A stretch of DNA of 64,000 nucleotides from positions 744,001 to 808,000 of the forward strand of contig JAWHQI010000329.1 of the NCBI GenBank assembly GCA_033032865.1. Direction: 5' to 3'. The notes under the pieces are model-generated. The model searched no databases. It saw only the letters and a program-made list of their open reading frames with translations, and was not told the DNA's origin. This document shows positions 10,170 through 20,829 of this stretch, in pieces. This DNA comes from Dactylorhiza incarnata. Taxonomy: Eukaryota > Streptophyta > Magnoliopsida > Asparagales > Orchidaceae. Numbering within the stretch: the stretch's first letter is position 1; every line of letters starts with the position of its first letter. A program made the position numbers and the translations under genes.

Positions 10170-10201
<32 letters not shown>

Positions 10202-10285
10202 CGAGGGGCAGGCACGGGGCTCCGCCCCTACTACCAAGCGCGACAATACCCGGCCGGCGACGACGGGTTTTGCCCGCCCCCGGCG

Positions 10286-10755
10286 GAACATATACATATA
10301 GCCCTGCAAGTTGAGTCGAGCCGGCTCGTGAGCTCGATGAGCCGGCTCGAAAAAAGCTCGACTCGAGCTCGAACCAGTTGAGCTCGAGCTCGAGCTCGAC
10401 GAGCTCGAGCTCGATTTCGAGCCGAGCTCGAGCTCGATTACTCTTGTTCATGAGCTCGCGAGCCGGCTCGTGAGCTTTTTTTTTGGGTATTTTTTTAAAA
10501 AAAAATATATAAATAAAAATAAAAATGGGTTCATGAGCAAAAAGCTCGCGAGCAGCTCGAGCTCGACTCGAGCTCGCGAGCTCGAAAGCTCGAGCTCGAG
10601 CTCAATATACTGGTCTCGAGCTCGAGCTCGAGCCAAGCAGGGTGAGCTCGACGAGCTCGAGCTCGAGCTCGAAATATTTAGCTCGAGCTCGAGCTCGAGT
10701 TTGGGATTTTTGCCAAGCTCGACTCGAGCTCGACTCGTTTACACCCCTATATACA
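10286..10755. repeat. Foldback element rich in GAGCTC/CTCGAG
   Basis: About 470 bp built from interleaved GAGCTCGAGCTC and CTCGAGCC motifs. The ends are related inverted sequences (TATAGCCCTGCAAGTTGAGT, and the reverse complement of the right end TATAGGGGTGTAAACGAGTC). Self-complementary over most of its length. A (TA)n run lies at 10178-10200, outside it. Open frames through it (Glu/Leu or Ser/Arg repeats) are not genes. Confidence 0.65.
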
Positions 10756-11113
10756 TATGAGTACTTAAAATGACCGCACAAAAATTTTAATTAATATTTT
10801 ATAGTTGTTTTTTCAAAAACATTTATATTTTAACAGAAAATCATTTTAAAGTAGGTCTTAGATGTCTAATGATAATCTATCATAGTAGGTTTAGAAGGTC
10901 TACTAAAAAGCTTTTGTATTTTATGAATTTTCATCATTATTTTATTATAGGGATATAATATAATTACAAAAATAACCATTATATTTTATGAATTTTTATT
11001 TTTTTATAATATACGTTAAGTCATTGGAGTAAAAGAATGAGGTTATATTTGACAATTTTGAATGTTGCACCAAAGGCAACTTCTTGTATATAGTAGTTAA
11101 AGATATAGGTAGC

Positions 11114-11331
11114 GATGCCTTGTTTCACGACACCAGGTGGCGGTCGCGAACGAGGTGGTTATGAATCGTCGTTTGTGTACGCCCGACCTCACCAAAGTAT
11201 CTTCACCTGATTTTATGTTCAAAACTAGTTATCTTTTCTTGGTGACGGTCATATATAACAATTGTCTTGCCAAACATGCATTCTATAATGGTGACGTTTT
11301 TGTCCAAACTCATCGCTGCATATACGCACGC
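11114..11331. mobile_element. Tourist-like MITE, degenerate copy
   Basis: GGTGGCGGTCGCGAACGAGG, GCCCGACCTCACC, TTTTCTTGGTGACGGTCATA and GCCAAACATGCATTCTATAA are shared with the copies at 24172 and 52507. Ends are decayed. Confidence 0.5.
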
Positions 11332-11879
11332 AAAACGAGACTAAATTTAGTGATGAAAAGTATGTGACAAATTTTTTTGCTCACTACTGAAATGCGTGTG
11401 ACTACTTGGGAAGATTTATAAGCGCGCGACTCTCACAAAATTTGCAAAATTACAGATTGCATTCGGGAATTTAGTGAAAAACTACAGGTTGCATTCAAGC
11501 TTTCGTGCTTCCGGCGGATATCAATTTCTGAAAAATATGTTTGTGGATAGCCAATAGTGCGAATAGCCAAAATTGCGGTGCTAATAACACCGCCCTGTAT
11601 TTAATAATTTTAATTAGTCTAAACTTTGATGCAAAGAGAATATTAAGCTCATGATTACCACTTTTGCTTCCATACAAATTTGAACACAAAAAGTGGGATG
11701 GACTAAACTTAGACTGGTTATAAGAATCCAATGCATCTCTCTTTTTTTTTGTGCTTTTGACTCCTTGTTTCAGTTAAAGGAAATAGCATCATAAGCTTTT
11801 TTTTGAGCATTTAAACTCTTGCTTCTTTGAAAAAGAGACTATAGTTTGCGAATAATTCGCGATTATTTTTTTGATCAGT
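11332..11879. other. Intergenic DNA with foldback-MITE fragment
   Basis: GCAAAATTACAGATTGCATT at about 11440 belongs to the foldback family seen at 12.6 and 23.1 kb. The rest is AT-rich with no coding signal. Confidence 0.4.
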
Positions 11880-12345
11880 GTTATTGTACAACCTGTATTT
11901 GTCAAGGGTGAGCCCGTTTAGGCCACGTAAGCAGAGCAGGTCAAATCTCAGGAGCAACCCTAGCCAAAGGGCGAGTATCACTTGTAACTCGCCATATAGG
12001 CGGACATACCTTGCAATTCACCATCAGTAAGGCACACCCGGAGACCGCCACTCACCATAGGCGAGTAGTCATTCATAGTCGCAGAGTGAGCGAGCAACTT
12101 CCTCAAGTCGCAAGCCAGGTACTTTGCGGGGAGAGGCTATTATGCATCCCTCCCCCAGGGATTGACTATAAATATGACCTCAGTGGTACCAAGAAAGAGA
12201 CTCCCCCCCCATTAGTTCTCTACGCATCAATTTGTGTTTTCCTCGCACCTAGCTCAACCCTTTGGCTGTGGAGGGGAAGTTCGTTTCGACTTCTGGGTAC
12301 GTGGCTGGACCTCCCTACTGCAGCACAAGTCATACAGACAAAAAA
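11880..12345 (+). mobile_element. Solo Gypsy-like LTR
   Basis: It aligns over its length with 19592-20090: GTACAACCTGTATTTG, GCCCGTTTAGGCC, GGGCGAGTATCAC, GCGAGTAG, a TATA box (CTATAAAT, about 12168), then CTCAACCC and GGAGGGGAAG near the 3' end. No primer-binding site, polypurine tract or coding region adjoins, as expected after LTR-LTR recombination. The exact 3' terminus is uncertain. Confidence 0.5.
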
Positions 12346-13084
12346 TTTCGGGTGAGCCACAAGCATGGCTCAACATAATCGTACCAATTGCAGGAGGGGA
12401 GGTCAGGATTCTGAAACACATGATTGACCCAAAGGCATGCCTTCAGTGTTATTCGTCGTCTTCAATGAGACTTTTTGGTCCTACAGAGTTTTCATCGCCC
12501 GTCTCTCTCGAAAGTGAGAATTTTGATGTAGTTGGCAAACATGGTAAATGAGTTAGCTTGATCATGTTCAATTTACGTACAAATTAACTTCGTTTCTACC
12601 TATATTAATAAAAGGTCGTTTATCGGGACCTCCTCTATAAGTTTGCAAAATTACAGGTTGCATTCCTTAAACCCATTTAAGTTTTTTGTGACTTAAATGG
12701 GAGGTTTTTGTAATTTCAAAAGATAAATAGGTGCAGCCTATAAAATTAATAGTTTTAATAAAATTAATAGTATTAGTATTAATAAATTCATAAAATCAAT
12801 TTCATTTTGCATATTATCCATTAAAAGTATATCAAGTTTATCTTCAAAATTAGGGTTTATAATTATTCTATATATTAAAACCACAATGTCACATGATTTT
12901 CCATATGGGGGATTATAATCTTAACATACTTTATTGCATTCTTAATTTCATTTTTCAAAGAGAATGACTTCAAATCGATCTCGAGCGTGATCACGAGATC
13001 GGCTCGGGATCGAATCATAGCTTTCATTCCTTCAAGAATAAGAACTCTAGCTTCATGACATAAGCAAAAACAGACACACAGATA
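12346..13084. other. Intergenic DNA with a partial foldback MITE at about 12605-12745
   Basis: GGTCGTTTATCGGGACCTCC followed by TGCAAAATTACAGGTTGCAT belongs to the family of 9925. The rest is AT-rich with no gene. Confidence 0.4.
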
Positions 13085-13112
13085 GAGAGAGAAGGGGGGA
13101 GAGAGAGTGGGA

Positions 13113-13162
<50 letters not shown>
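13085..13162. repeat. (GA)n microsatellite
   Basis: GA-rich tract with a few interruptions. The minus-strand poly-Ser/Leu frames across it are artefacts. Confidence 0.85.
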
Positions 13163-13165
<3 letters not shown>

Positions 13166-13855
13166 TTTCTTGTTGCTTTGAGGGATTGTGGGGACAGCTT
13201 TGAGAAATGGATGAATTGGTAAAAGTGCAAAGTTTCATGTGATTCTGATGACACTGAGGGGAGCAAAACCAGGCATTCATTCCTTTGGTGTGCTTCAAGA
13301 GAGGTTAGGATTTTGGCAGGGAATTGTTGGAATATCTTTCTCTATTCTACCCATTCATTACTTCACCCTCTACTAATCATTTCCACTTTTTCTACAAAAT
13401 TAAACCACCCTAAACCTTAGATATATTTTACATAATTATTTCTTTATATACATATATGAGTGGCAGTACACAGACCCCGTGCCAACGCGAATGTGTCATA
13501 ACGCAACGACATTCCCGCGGCTCGATCGCAGTATCACGTGTGATTGTGTGACACACCCTCTCTCTTTTCTACTTTCTATTTTCAAAGTCAGTTTTATTTA
13601 TTTGATTTGACAGTAGCGATTAGATAATATAATAATTTTGATAATTTGAAAAGTTGATTTTAAAAATTTGCTTTTGAGAACTTGATTTTAACAAATATTT
13701 TTATAAACTTTTTTGAATGCATGATTACATAGATATGCAATATAATTTAAATTATTTTTGAAAAAAAAATAGCATTAGATTAAAAAAGCGGGAATATTAT
13801 TGGCATGAATGTTTCACCAAAGTGGATTTTCCCTTTTACATATATACCTATACTA

Positions 13856-14020
13856 CGTTAAGGTATATTTAGCGTTGTATCGGGTATTTAACGGAATTCT
13901 AACGGGTCCGTTAACGGGTCGTCGAGGATTTAGGGTTACGCCTATAAATACCCCCGCTGGGGGCAACGGGTAGTTCATTCCAAACTTGATGTTCACTCGG
14001 ATGCTTCGAGCACTCTTTCA
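13856..14020 (+). repeat. 5' LTR of Copia element A (165 bp)
   Basis: It matches 19403-19567 along its length and ends CACTCTTTCA. It contains CTATAAATACCCCC, a TATA box. Apart from the first bases, where the expected TG is changed, the two LTRs differ at only about three positions. Confidence 0.85.
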
Positions 14021-14094
14021 TTCTCGAAGACCACTGGACTGCGAATAGCCAAACTGGACTGCGAATAGTAAACTGGATGAGGGGGGCCGAGTTG

Positions 14095-14550
14095 GCCTCT
14101 CCGCCGAATGTTGGGCGAGAGGGGGGGTCGAGCTGGCCTCTCCCCTCTCCGCCGAATGCTGGGCGAGAGGGGGGGTCGAGCTGGCCTCTCCCCTCTCCGT
14201 CGAATGCTGGGCGAGAGGGGGGGTCAAGCTGGCCTCTCCCCTCTCCGCCGAATGCTGGGCGAGAGGGGGGGTCGAGCTGGCCTCTCCCCTCTCCGCCGAA
14301 TGCTGGGCGAGAGGGGGGGGGGGGGGGTCGAGCTGGCCTCTCCCCTCTCCGCCGAATGCTGGGCGAGAGGGGGGGTCGAGCTGGCCTCTCCCCTCTCCGC
14401 CGAATGCTGGGCGAGAGGGGGGTCGAGCTGGCCTCTCCCCTCTCCGCCTAATGCTGGGCGAGAGGGGGGTCGAGCTGGCCTCTCCCCTCTCCGCCGAATG
14501 CTGGGCGAGAGGGAGGTCGAGCTGGCCTCTCCCCTCTCCGCCTTCCTCCG
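14095..14550 (+). repeat. Nine tandem repeats of about 48 bp in the Copia A leader
   Basis: The unit is built on GAATGCTGGGCGAGAG, GGTCGAGCTGGCC, then TCTCCCCTCTCCGCC. Copies start near 14104, 14154, 14202, 14250, 14298, 14355, 14402, 14450 and 14498. Length differences come from the G run in each unit. A run of 28 G follows at 14555-14582. The array lies between the LTR and gag. Confidence 0.85.
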
Positions 14551-14716
14551 GAGCGGGGGGGGGGGGGGGGGGGGGGGGGGGGCGAGAGGAGCTCGCCCCC
14601 TTCCTTTGCTCGCTTCCTATATGAGCTGGGCGAGCGGAGGTCTCCGCCTCCTACCGCTCGTCCTCCCTCTCTCTATCAGAGGGAAAAGCACTCGACGAAT
14701 ACTGAGTTGTACACCG

Positions 14717-16615
14717 ATGGCTTCTCTTAAGAAGAACAGTTCTCTCTCCTCTCCTGTGCCGCTGATAAAGCTGGAGAAGTTCTCTCATTCGGAGTTCAGT
14801 GTCTGGAAGCGGAATACGCAGTTTGGTATGAAGTTCTTAATTATTTTTTATACCCTGCAGACTGATTTCGCAGACTTCCAAGGAGGACCCGATGAAGCAC
14901 AGTGGATCAGCGACGAAGACTTCTGTCGCGATTATCTTCTCAACTGTCTCTCCAATTCACTAGCCGAGACCTTTGGGAAATTGAAGACAGCAAAAGAGAT
15001 CTGGACTGCGCTGGAAGATCAGTTTAAAGAGGAGGAGAACATGTCCAAGACGCATCTGGTGGACAAGTTTATGGGATTCACATTCTCTGAGGACAGGGAA
15101 ATCTTTCCCCAGATTGCAGACCTGGAAAATTTGGTGGCCAAGCTCAACATTGAAAGTGTCCCTCTGCCAGATGGGTTTGTTGCTGGTGCCATCATCTACA
15201 AGCTCCCCTCAGCGTGGTACTCTTTCAAGACGGAGATGTATCGCAAGAAGACTCAGGTCAGTCTGAAAGAACTCAAGCGGTTTATCTGCATTGAGGATGA
15301 GAATCAGACAAGACATGTAAAGGAGGTGGTGAGCAAGCAGCAATCTGCTGCTAATATGATCACACACCCGAAGAGGAAGCCTAGATCTGATCGGACTCGA
15401 CCTCCCTCCAGTGCACCCGCAGTAGTAGACACCAGCAAGAAGATCAAGAAGTTCAAAGGCAAGTGCTACAACTGCAACAAGTGGGTTCACTGCGCTTCTG
15501 ACTGCAGGCAACCCAAGAAGCCCGATGCTAACCCACCAAAGCCTGATAACAGATCTCATATGCTCAATCAGACTGCGCCCTCCCACTTTGTTGCCAAGGT
15601 TGGGAACGTTCAGGCCAGTACTGACTGGTGGTTGGATTCGGGGGCGACTTGTCACGTCTGCAACAACTCCGCTCTTCTGAAGGATGCCACTCCAGCCTCT
15701 GAGACAGTTACAGTGGCAAATGGAGCCATTGCTGAGGTACTCCAGACCGGGACCGTGGATCTGCTACTCTCGTCAGGTACGCATTTAATTTTGCAAGATG
15801 TTAAATACATTCCTACATTAGCTGCTAATTTAATCTCGATTAGTTTGTTAAGCGATGCGGGTATGTCCTTTAACATTAGTGATGGTAGGGTGACCTTAAT
15901 GGTTAACTCACATTATTTTGGTTGTGCGTACGTAGTCAACGGAATGTATCGGTTGAGTCTAGCAAACAAAGTAGTCAATCATGTTAGTTCTACTTTGATA
16001 GATCCTAAGACTTTACACGCAAGACTAGGATATGTCAATTTTAGAAAACTACTCCTGCTAGCTAGAACTCATAACATCCCCTTAGACACAAAAACCAAAT
16101 TTGACAAATGTGAGATATGTGCTCAAACTAAGATAACTAGAACACCATTCAGTCAGGTGTCTAGGAGTACACGTTTACTAGAGTTGATACACTCCGACAT
16201 TTGTGACTATAAGAGTTTTGTCACACGTGGTGGTCGGAAGTACCTGATAACTTTTATCGACGACTTCTCTAGATATACTCACATTTATCTCTTAAAATCA
16301 AAAGATGAAGCTTTTGAAAAATTTCAAATTTTCAAAAATAGGGTTGAGAACCAATTGGATTTGAAAATTAAACGACTTAGGAGTGATCGAGGAGGTGAGT
16401 ATGTCTCGGGTGAGTTTAGAGATTTTCTTGCCAGCCATGGCATAATTCCTGAAACCACTGCCCCTTATTACCCCCAGTCAAACGGTATTGCCGAGCGAAA
16501 AAATAGAACTTTAACAGAAATGTTGAATTCTATGTTGTTGACTGCCGGTATCCGCTTATTGGGGAGAAGCAGCCCTCGCGTCGAATCACATCCTAAATAT
16601 GGTTCCTCATGCTAA
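14717..16615 (+). CDS. Copia A Gag, protease and integrase (frame 1)
   Basis: Starting at ATG 14717 (MASLKKNSS), domains run in order: UBN2-type Gag (NCLSNSLAETFGKLKTAKEI), a zinc knuckle CYNCNKWVHCASDC that keeps C-C-H-C spacing, the aspartic protease site WLDSGATCHV, an HHCC zinc segment, and the integrase core with HSDICDY, FIDDFSRYTH and SDRGGEY, then AERKNRTLTEM. The second zinc-finger histidine is changed (LGYVN where LGHVN is usual). An upstream in-frame extension across the tandem repeats is ignored. The frame leaves the coding path at about 16555 by a single-base shift, and ends at 16615 in the wrong frame. The product would be a truncated polyprotein. Confidence 0.85.
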   Translation: MASLKKNSSLSSPVPLIKLEKFSHSEFSVWKRNTQFGMKFLIIFYTLQTDFADFQGGPDEAQWISDEDFCRDYLLNCLSNSLAETFGKLKTAKEIWTALEDQFKEEENMSKTHLVDKFMGFTFSEDREIFPQIADLENLVAKLNIESVPLPDGFVAGAIIYKLPSAWYSFKTEMYRKKTQVSLKELKRFICIEDENQTRHVKEVVSKQQSAANMITHPKRKPRSDRTRPPSSAPAVVDTSKKIKKFKGKCYNCNKWVHCASDCRQPKKPDANPPKPDNRSHMLNQTAPSHFVAKVGNVQASTDWWLDSGATCHVCNNSALLKDATPASETVTVANGAIAEVLQTGTVDLLLSSGTHLILQDVKYIPTLAANLISISLLSDAGMSFNISDGRVTLMVNSHYFGCAYVVNGMYRLSLANKVVNHVSSTLIDPKTLHARLGYVNFRKLLLLARTHNIPLDTKTKFDKCEICAQTKITRTPFSQVSRSTRLLELIHSDICDYKSFVTRGGRKYLITFIDDFSRYTHIYLLKSKDEAFEKFQIFKNRVENQLDLKIKRLRSDRGGEYVSGEFRDFLASHGIIPETTAPYYPQSNGIAERKNRTLTEMLNSMLLTAGIRLLGRSSPRVESHPKYGSSC

Positions 16616-18584
16616 ATTGAAGCAAACCCCGTATGAGCTTTGGTTTAAGAGACCGCCCAGATTTGATCACCTCAAAACCTGGGGTTGTATCGCCTATGTT
16701 AGGATACCTGACATAAGGAGATCTAAGTTAGGACCTAAGACGAACACTTGTGTGTACATAGGATGTGCGGTGGATAGTGCTGCAGACCGATTTTTAGATC
16801 TCTCTATCAACACGGTTATTGAGTCTAGAGATGCTGTGTTCTTTGAGGACAAGTTTCTTAGAGATAAGAACCTGACTCTTCCAGGTCTGCCAGACACCAG
16901 TTCCGATACCCTCGTTGGGACGGAACTACGACTCCCTGACACTGAGCCAGTTCACACTAGTGCCCTAGAGTCCACTAGGCTATCTAATAGGGAACGTGTT
17001 CCTAAAAGCTTCAGTACATATTTTGTGACTTACCACGTTAAAGCTGATCCATCCACCTATCAGAAAGCGATGCGATCCAGGGATTCCCTGTTATGGAAAG
17101 AAGCCATTGATGATGAGATGCACTCTCTCATGGAGAACCACACTTGGACATTAGTTGACCTACCCAAAGAAGCTAAAACCATTGGGAGCAAGTGGGTCCT
17201 TAAGAAGAAACTGAATCCAGATGAGAGTATCGCTAAGTACAAAGCACGTCTAGTTGCCAAAGGCTTCACTCAAGTGAGTGGAGTTGACTACTTTGATGCA
17301 TACTCACATGTTTGTCACATTGCAACGATCAGGCTTCTTCTCGCTATCGCATCTATTAAACGTTTCGTCGTTCATCAGATGGATGTTAAGACTGCATTTT
17401 TAAATGGAGATCTAACTGAAGAGATCTACATGCGTCAACCTGAAGGGTTTGTCGTACAAGGTCTCGACACCAAGGTTTGTAAGTTGATTAAGTCACTCTA
17501 CGGATTGAAGCAAGCACCAAAGCTATAGCACGAGAAGTTTGACACTTGCGTAAAAGGTCTGAATTTTCAATCCAGCCTTTCAGATAAATGTCTATACATA
17601 CGGACAAGTCCTCACTCCGTCGCTATAATCTGCTTGTATGTTGATGACATGCTTATTCTGGGTACTGATCAGTCTGAGGTGGAAGACGTTAAGGGTACCT
17701 TGAAGTCAAAATTTAGCATGACTGACTTAGGTGTGGTAAAGACCATCCTAGGCATGGAAGTGAACTTTACGGATAAGGGTATCACCCTCAGCCAGAGTCA
17801 CTACATTAAAACTCTACTAGAAAAGTGGGGTTATGATAAGTGCAGGAAAATTGAGACTCCATATGACTATAATAATAGACTGAAACCTCACGACGGTTCA
17901 CCTATTCGACAGTTGGATTACTCCAAACTCATTGGCAGTCTAATGTATGCTACTACCTGCACTAGACCCGACATAGCCTTTACGGTTGGCATGTTGAGTA
18001 GATTCACTAGTAACCCTGGAAAGGACCATTGGGACGCCTTGGAAAGGCTAATGCGATACTTAAAGTATACTGAGCAGTATGCTTTATGTTATAGTGGTCA
18101 CCCTCCTGTGCTTGAAGGGTACTCTGACGCCTCCTGGTGCTCAGACGTTGGTGATAGTAGGTCCACTAGTGGTTATGTGTTTACCCTAGGAGGAGCCGCA
18201 GTAGCTTGGAAATCTAAGAGGCAAACGTGTATCGCACTATCCTCTATGAAATCCGAACTCTATGCTCTTGCTTCAGCTGCCGAAGAAGCAGAGTGGGTCA
18301 GAGATTTGGTTATGGATATTCTAATGACGAGTCTGAAAATGGACTCTATCTCGATATTTTGTGACAATCAAGCCACAAAAACCATTGCAACTAATTCCCT
18401 GTTCAATGGTAAGCGACGACAACTACGGATGAAACAGGCCTGGTTGACCTATCTCACCAGTCAAGGGATCATTTCCCTCTTGGATGTGAGATCAAAAGAT
18501 AATGTAGCAGATGTCCTTACCAAGGGCTTATGCAAGGTTCTTACATCTAAAACATCGGGGGATATGGGATTAAAGTCTATTTAG
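16599..18584 (+). CDS. Copia A reverse transcriptase and RNase H (frame 2, one stop)
   Basis: It resumes the polyprotein one base out of frame: WFKRPPRFDHLKTWGCIAYV (integrase end), AIDDEMHSLMENHTW, WVLKKK, YKARLVAKGFTQ, MDVKTAFLNGDL and SLYGLKQAP, then the catalytic YVDDMLILG. RNase H follows with YSDASWCS, STSGYVFTLGG and ALSSMKSELYAL, and the C-terminal DNVADVLTKGL. One in-frame TAG at 17526 interrupts it, at a position normally Trp. Together with the frameshift near 16555, this means the element cannot make a full polyprotein, though almost all residues remain. It is a recent, barely decayed copy. Confidence 0.85.
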
Positions 18585-19402
18585 TGTGACTTAATACCTA
18601 TGTTTGTTTAAGATTTTAGAACCGAGTCTGCCTACATTCACGCATCTAGACTGAGTACACTGAAGTATTCCAGATGTTACTTGATGAAAGCCCGAGATTG
18701 TTTAGTTGCTAGTCATTCCAAACTTGATGACTTACACAACTATTTCTTTTCAAAGGCTGAATTGGGTATCATTCCAAAAACGAATACTAAAGTTGCTGAT
18801 ATGCGTCCTGATATTATGATCATTACTTATATCATTCCAAACTTGATGATATATTGGTCACAGCTTGTTGTATCATTCCAAACTTGATGATATAATACAA
18901 TTGTGAAACGTTTGGTAATAATCTTAATAATCGAAGGAACATAGCTTGGTTCTATGAAACCAAAATTCTAATTTTGTGTAAATTAGATAGAGATGCGGAC
19001 CTGTGAGTCTTTCTTTCTAGTTAGAGTATTATGTTCTAAATTGTAAGAACTAATCACTTTACTTTTGATATGCATATGTATGGATTCATTGAGTTTGTTC
19101 TCATGACATTCAAATGTTTAAATGCAGATCAATTGAAGTCTGGAGGAGAGAAAGTGGATTTCGACATGGATGCAGATGATCTACTGTCTGAGTAGACCAT
19201 TCTGTTATTAGTTTGAGTTTTGTTTTCAGATTACTGTTCTTGCTTCTGCATTTTGCTTTTGCATGTTTGGAACCTGTTTGAGTTTAGATGTTTGATCTAA
19301 AACTCTTGTTGTTTTTAATCTGAAACTCACTCTGTCGTTATCTAACTTATATGCTTTGTTTAACCCGTTATGTGATACAATTGCTACAATATAGGAGGAG
19401 AA
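18585..19402 (+). other. Non-coding 3' interior of Copia A, with a repeated 16-bp motif and polypurine tract
   Basis: CATTCCAAACTTGATG occurs at 18714, 18833 and 18874, and also inside each LTR (13976, 19523). The polypurine tract ATAGGAGGAGAA (19391-19402) directly precedes the 3' LTR. No conserved frame is present in the 820 bp. Confidence 0.7.
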
Positions 19403-19567
19403 TGCTAAAGTATATTTAGCGTTGTATCGGGTATTTAACGGAACCCTAACGGGTCCGTTAACGGGTCGTCGGGGATTTAGGGTTACGCCTATAAATACCC
19501 CCGCTGGGGGCAACGGGTAGTTCATTCCAAACTTGATGTTCACTCGGATGCTTCGAGCACTCTTTCA
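19403..19567 (+). repeat. 3' LTR of Copia A (165 bp)
   Basis: It begins TGCTAAAGTATATTTAGCG and ends CTTTCA, directly after the polypurine tract. The flanking 5 bp is CTATA; a CTATA also lies at 13848-13852, three bases outside the 5' LTR, so the target duplication is only tentative. Confidence 0.85.
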
Positions 19568-19591
19568 CTATATACATATTCATACATATAT

Positions 19592-20090
19592 ATGTTGTAC
19601 ATCCCGTATTCGCCAAAGAGGGTGGGCCCGTTTAGGCCGCATAAGCAGAAGAGGTCAAAGTCAAAGATCAGGAGTGACCCGGGTCAATAGGCGAGTATCA
19701 CATGGTACTTGCCTGGCAGGCGGGCATCCCTTGAAACTCGCCATTGGTATCGTTTGGTACTCCACTGGGAGGCGAGTATTTGCGATGTTCGCTATAGACG
19801 AGTAGATGCCTATAGTCGCAGACTGGGCTAGCATCTTCCTCAAGTCTCAAGTCAGGTATTTCACAGGAGGGGGGTATTCTAGCATCAATACGCCTACAAG
19901 ATTTTTCTATAAATAAGACTCCAAAGATGCCGGGAATTAATGACACCTTGAATTCCCCCATAAGTTCTCTACTCATCAACTCATGTCTTCCTCGTACCCA
20001 ACTCAGCTCTTTGTTTGCGGAGGGGAAGTTCATTTCGACTTCCCAGTGCGTGGCGGGACATCCTCGCTGCAGCACTCGAGTCGTATTTAT
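19592..20090 (+). mobile_element. Solo Gypsy-like LTR, second copy
   Basis: TGTTGTACATCCCGTATTCG at the left. Then GGGCCCGTTTAGGCC, GGCGAGTATCACATGG, a TATA box (CTATAAATA, about 19909), and GGAGGGGAAG with GCAGCAC near 20.03-20.07 kb. Co-linear with 11880-12345. No coding partner. The 3' end is approximate. Confidence 0.5.
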
Positions 20091-20800
20091 AGACAGTTCA
20101 GTTCTCTCTCTTGCTCTAGCCATCAGATATGTGACGTTCAACCGCAGAATCAGTAACCTTAGGCTATACACATTGGTCCGAACATTTTAAACTAGAATTT
20201 TCTTGATTCCAATATATGTATATATACATACGCAGGATATCTATATATTTATACATGCATATGATGGTTATTACACAATTAAACGTGTATTTGTTGTGTC
20301 GTAAGTAGAAGACGAATAACATGGACATGATTTAATCTATAAGTGTCGTATGCGACATATGAACGACCACTTTATACGCCAATAATGTAGTGTATACAAC
20401 AAATAAAATGTTCTGAGAAAGTTGTATACACTGATGATATAGTGTGTATGATATAAGAACTATTCTGATAGTGATAGTGTCACCACGACATGAAATGTCA
20501 TGTTCCTACGACATATTGACTATTTTGTTAGTGTCGTATACGCCAGCACAAAAGCGTATACAGCATATCACATGCTCTCTAATTTAGTCGCAGACGCTGC
20601 AAAAATTGTGTATGATACCTAATAACACATTCAGTATGTCACATACAATATATCATCTAAGTATCTGACGGTAATAGGGCAATTCATATGTTGTATACAT
20701 TATAACACCGACAACTCACATGTCGTATATGCTGCATCACCGACGTACACGGCATTCCTAAATAGTTCATAGATTGCGTACGTTGTATTACCGTTCATCT
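20091..20800. repeat. Cluster of degenerate GTCGTATAC/GTTGTATAC motifs
   Basis: Between 20290 and 20770, short motifs such as GTGTCGTATGCG, GTTGTATACACTG, GTGTCGTATACGCC and ATGTTGTATACATT recur in both orientations. Dense short subterminal repeats of this kind are typical of CACTA-type element ends, but no CACTA terminus was found. No gene. Confidence 0.35.
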
Positions 20801-20829
20801 ACTATTTTAAGAACCTTCGTTAAGATTTC

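Noticed and set aside
10128..10760. ORFs of Glu/Leu or Ser/Arg repeats
   Set aside because: They are translations of the GAGCTC/CTCGAG foldback repeat.
14095..14550. Regularly spaced repeats resembling a CRISPR array
   Set aside because: The units are contiguous tandem repeats without unique spacers, in a plant retrotransposon leader.
14108..14716. N-terminal extension of Copia A Gag through the 48-bp repeats
   Set aside because: The array keeps frame only because its period is a multiple of three; Gag-like sequence starts at ATG 14717.
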